Positions 32,780 through 54,325 of a stretch of DNA of 64,000 bases are shown here, in pieces. This DNA is from Ianthella basta (taxonomy: Eukaryota > Porifera > Demospongiae > Verongiida > Ianthellidae): NCBI GenBank assembly GCA_964019415.1, contig OZ025878.1:345001-409000 (forward strand). Reading direction: 5' to 3'. A program made the position numbers and the translations under genes. The notes under the pieces are model-generated. The model searched no databases. It had not been told where the DNA came from and saw only the letters and a list, made by a program, of their open reading frames with translations. How positions within the stretch are numbered: the first letter of the stretch is position 1; every line of letters begins with the position of its first letter.

Positions 32780-35430
32780 ATGGTTTTCGAGGAGGGAGAC
32801 TTAGTCTGGGCCAAAGTAAAGGGTCACTCTCAATGGCCGGCCAGGGTGAGCTTTACACAGATAGTCGCTCAGGGTCGCAACCTGTAGCTTCTGCTATTTA
32901 ATTGGCAGAAGACAGTTGCCCGCGTGGTTTGCTGTCTGTGTGCAGGTTGAGGGCATTGTGAAATCGAAACGGAAAGGTGCGGAGCCGCCCAAGTATCGAG
33001 TGTTCTTCTATGGAACCCATGAAACGTGAGGCATGACACACACACACAACACTAATGAATGACTCAAGATGAATAGTGCCCGGTACTCCCCCCTCCACCT
33101 GTGCAGTGGTGTTGTGTCAGAGCCGAACTTGAAACCTTATGAGCAGTTTAAGGACAAGTTTAAGCGTCCCTTGCAGCGGCAAGGCTTTGCGGAGGGCATC
33201 TGGGAGATTGAGGAGGACCCACAACTGAGCATGGTCAACGAGAGTAGCACTAACATGAAGGGGAGAAGGAGGTCAAGAAAGGCACCACCAGAGCAACAAG
33301 TAAGGAAGGACATTGGTTTGAAGGGAGTTTGACAGTGTGTGCTCGTGTGTTAGTGCCTGCAATCATACACAGCTTCTAATACCTTCAGGGGGCAAAGAAA
33401 GTTCGACATTCAAATGACGAAAATGTCCCCACTGCCACTCCCATCCCTTCTCCACCCACTGCCACGCCTACCACCTTGGAGTCAACAGCAGCAGCCACAG
33501 GTAGTCGGCTTACAAGGTCCTCATCTAAGAGAGCTTCCCTTCGTAGATCAAGTGGCCCACCCAAGGCAGGCTCCTGCAACAGTGCAATGAAGCAGGAGTG
33601 TTTTGACACTTCTGATGTGTTGAGTAACCTCACTGTACCAACGGGGGGAGGACTGGCGGACATCACAAACTCTGTATCCACGCAGCCAATGGCCAGTGAG
33701 GGTGCACCAAGAGGGGAAGGAGCCTCATATAAGCCACTTGCAGCTTCTCCTTGTGGTGTGGGCAGCAATGTTATGACTGTTGGTGGAGTGACCCCCAAGT
33801 CCAGTGTCTGCAGATCTCCTGATAGAGGTGGAAGGAGTGGTTTGCTTGAGGGTTCTATGGAGAGAGAGGTGCCCCTGTCCCCCATCGTTGTCACACCACC
33901 CATGAGACGACCAACAATAAAGGCTGCGACACCACCAGATGAGCCCCAGACTGCCGAGGTGGAGACAGTGTACACCACACCCGAAGCACCTTTGGACTTG
34001 TATCCCCCCACTGAGCACCAGACTAAGCCCCTAACTGACGAGAGTTCACCAGCAATGACTCACTGTACATCCCAAGACCTGCACCACATGGACACCTCCT
34101 TCCAGCAGCCACCAGGTCAAGCAGGACCTGAGGTGTGTCCTGCCTTGGGAGACACTGTCACTGGTAGTGGCCAAGCTAACGGAGGAGTGAGAGGAGGAGG
34201 CGTGTCCAGTTCTAACGCTAGTGGGGAGGGGCTCATGACTGAGGAAGCTACCATTGACATAGATGCATTCAAAGAGCAGCACTTGAGGCCCGTTCCCATG
34301 GAAACGACTGACCAGGTTGTATCTGTAAAGGGAGCCCCCCATGACCCATCCCCTGTTGATAACACACCATGTGGACAGTCGCAGGTGACTCAACCTCATA
34401 CTACTGCCACAGAGTCCACGTCCCAGCTCACCTCTGGTGCTCAGCTTCCAGTGGCAAGCAGAGATACCACTCAGGATGGAGAAGAATCATTACAGCCCCT
34501 TGCGTCCAAAGAGCAAGCACAGACTGCACCCGCAAACAATGACAATGACAATGACACCCTCTCCACTGTCACTGATGGAGGTGATGGTCCTCCTGTGGTC
34601 ACGCAGGACAAGAAAGGTAGAAAAGGGAGGAAGGGAGGGCAGGAACAGGTGAAGGAGAAGGAGGATGGAGTGAGAGCACCTTTGGGGGCGGGGCCACGGG
34701 CTGTGGGAAGGGTTAGCAGTCTAGCAGGACGAGGCAAAGGGAAACAGAAGAAGTGAGTGGGAGGGTCAGGGGAGTGGGAGGGTCAGAGGGAAGTGGGAGG
34801 GTCAGAGGGAAGTGGGAGGGTCAGAGGGAAGTAGGAGGGGCTGTCATGTTGCTGTGGTGTGGGTATGCATGCAGGGGGATGCACAGCAAATGGTATGTCC
34901 CATACACTCAAGTTGCCATTGTAAGTCAGTGGATTTGACTATGGTGTACAGGCTTGATGCACAGTTGTGTATAATGCTGATTCAAACACACTCATAGTTT
35001 GTTTTGTGCATGTGTGTGTGTGTGTGTGTGTGTGTGTACCACAGGTGTGATACCAATGAGGTTAAGCACCTCTGTCCCCCCAAGACAGCCACCACTGTGG
35101 AGCTACTGACCACACTCAACTACAACATCAAGTGTGCACTCCGGAGGGAACAGCCGGTGAGAACAGAACACATCACTCCATGCATTGCATTACGTAACTG
35201 TTTTCCTTACACACACATAGTCCCTAAAGGACATGTTTGCCATATATATGCACCCACACAATATACTATAATATTATACCTGTGTGTGGGTATTGTATGC
35301 TTCTTGCAGAACATGTACAGAGCCATGAGGCACCTCAATGACCTCCACTATCTGGAGGTGGACTCAGAGACACTGAGCAAAGTACCAGACCTTGTCAAGA
35401 CCATCCGCAAGGTAAGCACACACACACGCG

Positions 35431-35485
<55 letters not shown>

Positions 35486-35496
35486 CACATGTGCAT

Positions 35497-35554
<58 letters not shown>

Positions 35555-35573
35555 CACACACACACACAAACGC

Positions 35574-35604
<31 letters not shown>

Positions 35605-36684
35605 TGTGCATGCACACACACGCACACACACACACGCACACACACACACACACACACACATGCACAAACAGTATACACAGAACAACAGGTAAGCATTTCT
35701 CTGTATTAAGCTACGCGTACCAAACACATTATACTCCTACTGGTGTCAACCTCACATGTCATGAACACATACATACAAGCAATGAGGAACAGTACTTGTC
35801 TTGCATGTTGATACTATCTCCCCCTCCCCCCACCCCACCACACACACACCAAACACACCATACTCATGCACACTCACCCACACAACCACGTAATGCACCC
35901 AACCCAGCTGAGGCATTACAAAGGCAACAAAAAGGTGGAGAAGAAGGCAGCGGAGATATTCAACAAGTTTAAAGGTCTCTTTGTGGTAGGAGTCCAACGT
36001 CTAAACAAAGACAAAGCAGCAACGAGTAGCGAGGAGAAGACAAGCACTGACCAGACCAGCAGTAGCAGCAGCGAGTGCCCTTCCTTGCTAGATGTAGCAG
36101 AAGCACCCCACAGTGCAGAAAGCACCACTGCAGATGATACTGAAGCTGAAGCACCACGTTCTCCACATGACGAAGGCACCCAAATGGATGCAACCACGAG
36201 CAGCGATGGAGCACCCACCAGTACTGGGGGTGCTGCTGTGGATGATGTTAAGGTGAGCACACTGCTTGAGGACAAACAGGAAGACCTTACCACCAGCAGT
36301 GCAGGCCTGGGAGAAGTGAAAGACCGACAAAGTGCTAACGCTGTGGATGACACAGAAGTGGATGCACCATCCCCTCCACCACATGTGGACAAACACGACT
36401 ACCAAGAGGCTATCACCAGCGACAGTGCTGGAGAAGTGGGAGGACTCCTGAGTGCTAACAACACGACTGCAGATGGCCCTAAAGCAGACACACCGTGCTC
36501 ACTGACACCCGAAGACTACCAGGAGGAGGATATCACCAACAGCAGTGCAGGAGTGGGGGACCCCACAGTAACAGAGGTGCAGGCAAAGCAGGTTGTAGAT
36601 GCGATTGCTGACAGCCACCTCACCTGGCAGGGCATGGAAGCAATCATGGGAAGGGGAGATGAGGTGGACCAGATGGTGCCCTAG
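32780..36684 (+). CDS. PSIP1/HDGFL2: LEDGF/HDGF-related chromatin reader, PWWP plus integrase-binding domain, 897 aa
   Basis: Exons: 32780-32845, 32946-33025, 33107-33299, 33389-34752, 35045-35156, 35310-35411, 35908-36684; total 2,694 nt, in frame. The PWWP domain spans exons 1-3 (GDLVWAKVKGHSQWPAR, YRVFFYGTHET) and in the family binds H3K36-methylated nucleosomes. A basic patch and a 450-residue low-complexity linker follow, ending with Lys/Arg (KGRKGRKGG, GKGKQKK). The IBD (about 578-675) spans exons 5-7 (LLTTLNYNIKCAL, MYRAMRHLNDLHYLEV, EIFNKFKGLFVVG). In vertebrates this helical domain binds IBM-motif partners such as MLL-menin. An acidic Ser/Thr-rich tail ends the protein. Vertebrate PSIP1 and HDGFL2 are the likely co-orthologs; the linker and tail here are longer. 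ATTAAA at 36770 and 36885 are candidate poly(A) signals. Confidence 0.92.
34750..34842. repeat. 20-bp G-rich minisatellite at exon 4 donor
   Basis: About four copies of gtgggagggtcagagggaa begin at the 5' splice site after 34752; the donor gtgagtgggag is itself the first, slightly altered unit. Confidence 0.85.
35009..35037. repeat. (GT)n abutting exon 5 acceptor
   Basis: A short GT run ends at gtaccacag, the acceptor of the first IBD exon (35045). Confidence 0.9.
35414..35661. repeat. (CA)n microsatellite beginning at exon 6 donor
   Basis: A compound CA array of about 250 bp starting three bases inside intron 6 (donor gtaagcacacacac at 35412). Confidence 0.95.
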
Positions 36685-36954
36685 CATATTGTCCGATTCA
36701 CCACATGGACAAACACATCCAACACAATATCATACACGAATGTATCCAAATGATTGCAATACAAACTGTATTAAAATAGCATTCAATGTATGTATATATG
36801 TATGTGGTACAGCTGTCCTTTCAGCTGTGTATACAGACTACACTCAACATATGTCATTGTGCTATGTTTTTGCACACAAAGTGAATTAAAATAATACGTA
36901 CATGTAAAGATGTGTCGTGCTGTGGATGGTGGTTTGTGTATCCGTGTGAGTCCA

Positions 36955-39681
36955 TTAGGTGGTTGCCAGGCACTGGTCCTGGTATGCTGTGTTGTACGCA
37001 TTAAAGCCCACTGTCCAATTTGACAACAGCTGAGACCACTGGGAAGGGGAAACCCCGGGGGAAATCAGAGGAAGCTCTGCAAGTTGTGAACCAGAAGTGG
37101 CTTCCCAGAAGCGCTGTCCTTGAAACCACAGCTCAAGTGAATTAGACCACACGGCATTCAATGGACTTCCCTCAAACACAGCTGCAGGATTCCTCTCACC
37201 TTCTTCAAACCCACGCCTACTGGCCTCGCTCAACCAAATTGTGTTTAAATTCTCCCAAATACTGCGTGCTTCCATCCACTGTTCGTCAGGGGTACCCTGC
37301 TGTGAGGGGGTGGGGGGAGGGAGGTCCAGTCCGCACTGCTGTGTTGACTCCACCCACTGCTCCAACTGCTGGTAGAATACACAGAGGTCCTGCTGCCACA
37401 CCTCTGGGAGACATGCACTTGAACAGTTGCGGAAACAAGGGCCATATCCTACAGTACAGGGAAGTTGTATAAATGTAAGCACAAACATATGCATAGTGCA
37501 GCATAATTTATATAGATGGCCACTGGCAGGAACAGTATAAACTAAATGGACAATTTAAATGAGATGAGTAAGTTACTCTTGGCTACTCTTCAGTAAATCA
37601 ATTAGTCGTGCTAATTAATGAAGAGACATCACATTTGTGTTAGCCAGTTCATAACACATGCATTGCATGAGTCACTGGTTTAAGTTGGGGGCACAGAATT
37701 TGACCTTTATTTAACAGGAATTGCCAATTTATATAGCACTATTCCCCTTCCTATGTGTACTTGATTAAGCATACTGTCTAATGGGAAGGCTATGAATATA
37801 GTTACTGGCTTCATACATGTTGTGTGAGAATGTGAACCACACACCAGCTGTAAAGGTCCAAGCGAAATTAAATGGAGGAGAAAACCCAGACTGTCCCGGA
37901 TGTTGAGGACACGAAAGCAATGGGATCACCGCATTGGACTCAAAGCTGATCTGATACTGGGAGCCCAGCACCAGTGGTGTTTCCGAGGTGATGATTAGGG
38001 TATTTCCATCTGTTCTGACACTTGACTCTAGCCGTCTACTTTCAGGGAAGGTCTGAAATAGATAGATCATACGCCCCAAAGCGCTCAGCTGCACCTGAGG
38101 GAGGTAGGGAGGGAGAGGGAGAGAGGTCTCAAAGGAAGGGATGGTGAGAGGAGAGGGAGAGAGACGGACATGGATAGTCTCGTGTGCCAGCCTCTCCTGA
38201 TGGGGAGGGATTTGCGATTGCACAATGAAAGAAATAGGGGCTGGCGCGTGAGACTGGGATATGGAGGGGCGGTGAGAAAAGAGGGATAGACATGGGGCTA
38301 GGGTTGGTAAACGGATAAACGCTCCATGTTATGTCTGTAACTAAATTTCCACTGCCGAGATAGCCGACTACCTGTGCATTCAGCGATGCACCACACGATT
38401 ACCATTACCATCCCATTGCAATAAATGCTGCCCACCACAGACCTTGCACATTGGGCCAAGCTGTACCAGTCCCAATCCCCCGCCCTTCAGATATCATAAT
38501 CAGTTCAATTAACACAAATATCACTGTAAACCATAGCCCTCATAGCGGTAAACTTAATAACAGATGGAGCGCACACCACAGCCACAGCCAGCCTATTGTA
38601 CGCAGGGGTTGTGTCTGCGAATAGCGTGGAACCTGTCTAAGATGGTCACTGTATAATGCAGCCACTGCTCTAGAGCAGCCAACCTCCCTGGCCCCAAATA
38701 GCACCAAAGCAGTGCAATCTACCTCTGTAGAGCAGCCACCTCTCTGTAAAGGTCAGCTGGAGCTGGCCCACAGGTGGCTGTCTTAGACAGGTTTCACTGT
38801 ACTTAAGTGTTACACAATCTACCTTCTGTCAACACATCACATAAACAGATGTGCTACGTATTAATGATTTGGTAGAGGCTCATAGCTGTGTTGGTGGATT
38901 CACACAGGAAATCAGTTGAGCAGTAAAAGAGCTTGAAAGAGGAGGGGGAGGTGGTCGTAGGTCATTTTGGTTCAAGAGCCTGTGCTTTGTAAGCAGCTGA
39001 CAAAAGCTCTCAAGCCAAAATGTCCTGCTATCTCCCCCCATTCGAAGCTTTGGTACTGCTTGTTGATTTCCTGTTTAGAATGTATCTTTGTATTATTATG
39101 CTAATATCATGAACTGGTCTTCACAAAGAGTTGGTGTATAAATTAGAACCAGTTTATATGATGATACTCACTGGCTGATCAAAAGAGATGTTCCACTCGG
39201 TGTTGTCTGGAGGGACCAAAGTGTTGGGCACATTCGATCCTGGTATCAACTGGACAGGTGACACTGCACACACAGAGTAAGACAATCGAGTGGAGCATAC
39301 GATAAGAGAGAAATGTATACATGTGATAATAAATACTTTCTGAATTAATGTGATATTGGGAATGTTACAGTTCGAGGAAGATAAGGTCCTGACACTGACC
39401 ATTGCGGCATGTCACAATCGCTTGCAGGATTGGATAATCATGTGAGACTAGTGAGTGCATAACAGTGATTGCCTCACGGCTCACCTCCAGTGTAGACAAT
39501 AACAGAATGAGTCTCTGAGGATTGGCTGTGAGGAGGGGAAGGGACAGAGCGGGCAGCTACGTAGGCTGGGTGGAAGTTCAATACCCACAATGACAGTTAC
39601 CAGTTACTGTTAAAATAGCATGATGTCTCAGAGTACACTTCTGTTTGTGTGTGTGTGCGTGTGTGTGTGTGTGCTGCGTGC

Positions 39682-39745
<64 letters not shown>

Positions 39746-42147
39746 TGTCTCAAGTGTGTAGGTCTTGGTATCAATTGTCTGTGGGCCACTCACTGTGCAG
39801 TGTCAATGACAAAGAAACTGATGATGTGTGTCCCATACTGGCTAGCCATCGGAGTCCATGAAAGTGTGAACAATACTGCTCCACCCTCCATGTCACTCCT
39901 TGTTTGGGTGGTGCCAATGGGAGCAGACAGAAACAGGTCTGCTATTCTGAGGGGGAGGGGGGAGGGGAGGAGAGGGGAGGGGAGGGGAGGGGAGGGGAGA
40001 GGAGGGGAGGAGGGAAGGAGAAGGGAGGTAGCTACAAACTAGAGATTTACTTCCATTGCCACAGTTCAATGAAGGAATTAGACATTTAAACGCACTGTTG
40101 ACCCTTTGTGGGCACTTACTGTTGCCCCTGTGGGGGTGTGACCAGGACATATGTCCGGTAAGTCCCGCCCATCAACACTGTGTCACATGACCCGTCAGCA
40201 GGTGTGAGCATACCATACTCGGGTCGGGTTGAACAGCTGCCATTGGTACCATCAACAATCACCTACAGACAGAGGGAGATGGTTGCCATGGAAACTAGTG
40301 GGTTACCAACACAACAGGGAGACTACATTGGAGTGTATGTAGCTGTATGTGCTCTCTCTCATGATCAAGCATCTTTCTTGTATGTAAGTCTACAAAACAA
40401 GCTAAATGATGACATGGCACAAAATGGCTGCAAGCTACTTTGGATTACAAAACATGTCTGTAAATATCACAACAATTTCTGTAAATAATAGAATACAATT
40501 TATACTACAAAATTCTTGATAAATCACACACAATGGTGCACTACACAAACAGCTTATCACTGCAGGTTGAGGCTGTGGACTCACAGTGAAGGAGAGAGGC
40601 ACTGTTGATAGGGACATGTTAGATCCAACAGGGAAGTCCTCCACCACAAGTGAGACATAGAACTCTCCACGCGAAGCATTGTTAAAGGCAATGGTGCAGG
40701 AGCTGTCTAATGTGATCCAGGAGGGGAGGGGCACGCACCCACCACGCCCACATTCACTTGACTCCATCTCTCTACAACGAACTTCATCTTGGTCTCTGTC
40801 TGCTACAGACAACTGCAGAGTTGAGGAGCACCCCTCCACAGCGTATACCAGTGGAGGTGTGGTGGGCACGGGAGGGTTGTTAACAGACCCAGTGTCATTG
40901 CGGGGGCGAAGATCAACAGTGGTGGCAAGATGAAACTCTGCACCATTGGACAGACAACACTCTGCGATCCTGCCACAGGGAGAGGTGAGTATCAGATGCA
41001 AACGTAAAGGAAGGCAGGGTTAAAGAGGCATGATTGAATGTAGTTACAACAACAAACAACACACAATGAGTTAATCATACTGAAGAAATACAACCTGGAA
41101 CAAGGACAATTGGAATCTGTTGCCCTGTTGGCTCGACTACCAGTGATACCAATCACCTGACTGGCTAGTATATATAAATCAATATGAATAACAGGGACAT
41201 AAAAGTATAATCATGTTACATATAGAGTGCCATCATTTGCTTAGCACCTACCTTACTGTGTACACACCCTGTGGGTCTGGAAATGTGTACAGGAAGGACC
41301 CCTCCCCCAGTACCACGCCCTCTTGGATGCTGAAACTTGTACACACGTAGTCATTCCGTCCAATCACTGCCTCAACCAGACTGGGACCGTTTGCTACAAA
41401 GTCAGCACTGCCATTGACAATGAAGCTGCCAAGATTGAACTGGTTGCACTTTGTGTTCTCCCCACCACGCCTCACTGTGGTCCGATAAACAAACTTGACC
41501 TATTCAGTAAAACAACCAGTAAGGCGTATGTTAATACAAAGCAGGTCATCTTGAACTAGCTTAACTTGTGACAAGCATACAGTCTCCCTCTCTCAGATCA
41601 TTTCATTTCAACTGTGAAAGTTACTATAGCATAGAGGGTGTTATTAACAGTGAGAAACGGGACAAACATGTAGAATGGAACAGTTTAGTTAAATTGATTA
41701 CAGCAAGCATTCACAGAAAACACTGTGTCTTTGATATGCGCCAAACACTTTTCTCGGTTCAATATAACATTATAGCCGATCATTTCTAGTTAAACAGCAT
41801 ATCTGAGCAAATAAGACTGCAAGACATCTGCAACAATCACATGTGGAACCAGACATACATACAAGCACCACACAGACACTCCACTCCCACTATGGACTCT
41901 CCGCATGTCTATGCTCCCACGGCTTGTGTGACGTTATTAAATTCATCTCAATCAATTCACAGTCGCTGCTACACGGCACAACTCGATAAAACTGATAGAT
42001 CCAATTAAACACCTCCTCGCTGCCGCATACCTGACCCGGCTGGTCAGCGGGGCGCCAGTTAAGGTGTCCTCCGCGGAAGTGGTTCCCAAAAGCATGCGAT
42101 AGGGACGCAGCGAACAGCAACAGAGCGAAGGCGCTCCTCCCCTCCAT
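36955..42147 (-). CDS. Secreted 640-aa protein of an unnamed FRGG-type family
   Basis: Exons: 42031-42147, 41252-41499, 40585-40969, 40120-40262, 39794-39946, 39485-39525, 39172-39263, 37845-38094, 36955-37448; total 1,923 nt, exactly in frame with stop at 36955-36957. MEGRSAFALLLFAASLSHAFG is a signal peptide. The mature start HFRGGHLNWRP, then VKFVYRTTVRR, a PPVPTTPPLVY / DRDQDEVRC block, LPSWITL, VVEDFPVGS, and WTPMASQYGTHIISFFVIDTA form a pattern I recall from secreted invertebrate proteins without a settled name. The last exon (about 160 residues) has CFRNCSSAC and Trp-rich segments and is unknown. There is no membrane segment. Function is not assigned. It converges on the LEDGF-like gene (271 bp between stops) and diverges from SMAD4. 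Confidence 0.82.
38622..38801. mobile_element. 180-bp MITE, family A copy 1
   Basis: TA-flanked terminal inverted repeats: left TAGCGTGGAACCTGTCTAAG, right (reversed) TACAGTGAAACCTGTCTAAG. It lies in intron 7 of the secreted-protein gene. It is related to the copy at 57730-57921, which shares the internal ctctacagaggtag and gccagc segments in the opposite orientation. Non-coding. Confidence 0.75.
38906..39072. repeat. Foldback hairpin in intron 7
   Basis: Arms aggaaatcagttgagcagt and (reversed) aggaaatcaacaagcagt continue inward through gcttgaaagagg and cattttgg to a short loop near 38985. A segment just before it (ggtagaggctcat, about 38872) also precedes the hairpin at 1831, so the two may be related elements. 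Confidence 0.65.
39646..39744. repeat. (GT)n microsatellite in intron 5 of the secreted-protein gene
   Basis: GT run with a few GC interruptions between exons 39485-39525 and 39794-39946. Confidence 0.95.
39947..40028 (-). repeat. Purine/pyrimidine minisatellite acting as an extreme polypyrimidine tract
   Basis: The plus strand is (ggggagg)n; on the coding minus strand it is about 80 nt of uninterrupted C/T ending cctcag at the exon 5 acceptor (exon edge 39946). Confidence 0.8.
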
Positions 42148-42354
42148 TTTAGTTGACCCGCCCCTCAGCTCACAGCAGACAAGCACGCCCACAAATTAGG
42201 CGGTAGGTCACGTGATTGGGTCACTTCCGGCTGTCTGGGTTGCTCGGTACATTGTTGACGTTTCAACTTGAGACGGAGACACAAAGCCGCCAGTCTCAGC
42301 TCGGTAGACGTCTTATCTGGAGGTGTTCGGAAAGGAGACGGAGAAGGAGCCAAA
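42148..42354. promoter_or_regulatory. Bidirectional promoter, secreted protein and SMAD4
   Basis: 207 bp separate the divergent start codons at 42147 (minus) and 42355 (plus). No clear TATA box. Confidence 0.65.
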
Positions 42355-52042
<9,688 letters not shown>

Positions 52043-53591
52043 TGCAGACGCCAGCTCCCCAGTTGCATGCTGGCCGGGAGCAGGCTGAACAGTTTTAAAA
52101 CCCATGTTACCATAGCGATCAGTAGGTGCATGCAATTTTGTACTGTTAGACTTGCACTGTACACTGCAACAGATTTATACAATGGATTAATAGGATCACT
52201 GATCATCACGGCAAGTGATTATGCCATCGATTAATTATGATGCCGTACGTACCATTTATGGTAATAAGCAAATGTGAAGATATTTAAAGGAATAATTATA
52301 ATATGTATAATCACAAGATCAATTGATAAATGCGTGTACATAATGCATTAATTCCATGCACTTTCCTCAGGATTGGTCTATACATCTACAAATTAATGAA
52401 TACACTAGCTATAGATTACGTACATAGCTATAATGTCGATTCGACCTGTACCATGCATACAAGCTTGAGAGCTCATCTATATCTACCAATGGATATTATA
52501 TAGCTATAATGTATAGCTTTACTAGGGCATACATTAAAATGCAACCAGCCTCGCTTGAATGTATAGAGCTAGCTATTTCAGTAAAGTACAGTGCATGAGC
52601 GTAACTCGACCAGGGCAAGTACATTTTGGGCAATAGAACTGCAATCTGCTTGCACTGGCTGTCAGAAAGAAGGGATAGCAAGCCAGACCAAGCACTGGAT
52701 GGCAGCTGGGCAATCGACACCTACATATTTGGAGCTCCGCAGGGAAGCCCGTCCGTGCTGTGCTAACACAGTGTTCGTTATTGCTTCACCCAAGTGAACA
52801 GTGAAAGTGTTCCCGGCCACCCGGGATAAATGATGCCAGCCAATATGGTGGAATGGCCAACAGGCGTGTAGCCCTCGCTGGAGCAGTGGGCGACGTTAAA
52901 AACAATCAGAACGCAGCGTGCAGCGATGAAGTGGAGTGTTGAGCAGATTCGTGGTTGATGGTGGCCAAGTAGAGCGTTTTGTTGTTGTGAGCGCCTGCGG
53001 AGAACACCGGGCTATTGCGCAATCTAGGTGTCTCGGGTTGACTGGGACGGATATACATATATACATACATACATACATACAAACGGGGGACGACAACGCA
53101 TCACGATTACTTGCCTCGCCTTTCGGTCGGCAATTATCATGCAACCTACCATACAAGCTTGAGAGCTCAAGCAAGATTGTTGCATTACTAGCAGAGAGGC
53201 CTGCCTTCAGTGAGGTACGGCACCCGATGCCTGTCCCCCGATGCCCTCAGCAACCATGTTACTGCTACAGCTAAAAATAAAACTAGCTGGTGTGATAATG
53301 ATCGCGGGTCGACAGCCAATCAAGTCTGGCAAAACCAAAAGCCAATGAAAATGATATTTTAAAAAATGGCAGTCGTCCAAGAAGGAATAAGCGGAAATAA
53401 AAGGATAAATCTCAGTGAACCACAAGACAGGCAACGTCAACCCAGCTATAACCTGGTGCTCTCATGCAGCAACACGAGTTTGACGCCGATGGTGCAAGAA
53501 GCGTGTGTGCATATTGCAAACACACAGTCATGCACTTTCAGCTTTATTATATTAGATTTGTATCACACTCACTGACAGGCTTAGGTACAAA
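52043..53591. other. SMAD4 3' flank and intergenic DNA
   Basis: No supported gene. The first part is A/T-rich 3' UTR and flank. It has a 19-bp direct repeat (atacaagcttgagagctca type) at about 52457 and 53151 and a tacata run at about 53056-53080. Short open frames lack family signatures or splice support. Confidence 0.5.
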
Positions 53592-54135
53592 TACAGTGTA
53601 GTCCACCTAATTCGAATCTGCTTCTGATGAATTTTTTTTGCTTTTGTTTAGAACTTCTGCTCTGGTTGGTCCCATTATCAGCTAATACAAAAATTTGTAT
53701 GGAATTTATGTCTAAATTGAATCAAGCCAAAATAATACACATATGTAGAAATAAACTAGTATAAACAACAACCAGCTACGTACGTGTGTTCCTTACATAC
53801 AGTGTATGTCGTGTAGTCTCAAACCCAGATTTTATCACATGCAGGTGGTGAATAAAATAGCGGATGGGTCTAAGCGTTGTGTGAGGTACCAGTCACTTAC
53901 TGTCTAGTGAAAAGTAGAAATCATCAACCTCGTTGAAAAGGCACCACAGGGAAAGAAGAAAGACATGCATCACTGCTGAGCTGTCCATTCATCCGAGCAC
54001 ACTTAGCACCATTCATCGATTTAGACATAAATTCCATACAAATTTTTGTATTAGCTGATAGCGGGACCAGAGGAGAAGTTAAAAAAAAGCAAAAATTCGT
54101 CAGAAGCAGATTCAAATCAGATGGACTACACTGTA
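53592..54135. mobile_element. 544-bp DNA transposon remnant with about 125-bp terminal inverted repeats
   Basis: Left end TACAGTGTAGTCCACCTAAT and right end (reversed) TACAGTGTAGTCCATCTGAT are TA-flanked. The arms stay similar for about 120-130 bp (gaatctgcttctga, atcagctaatacaaaaattt, ggaatttatgtctaaat). The roughly 280-bp core has no transposase I can recognise. It sits between SMAD4 and the kinase-NHL gene. Confidence 0.82.
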
Positions 54136-54325
54136 CACATTATATACATGACAAACATTAAAGTGATGTAAAATGTGCATGTTTTACACATCACAGTAGG
54201 TGGAATGGGTGACAACACTTGAGGGATTTATAAGGTAATACAGATACAAACTACAAAACCAATTGCAAGTAACTGAAAACAACTACGTACACGGCTAGTT
54301 GTTGACAAACACACATTGTATACAG

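Noticed and set aside
52936-53274. 112-codon open frame downstream of SMAD4
   Set aside because: No family motif, crosses a tacata repeat, and lacks a convincing start context or splice partners.
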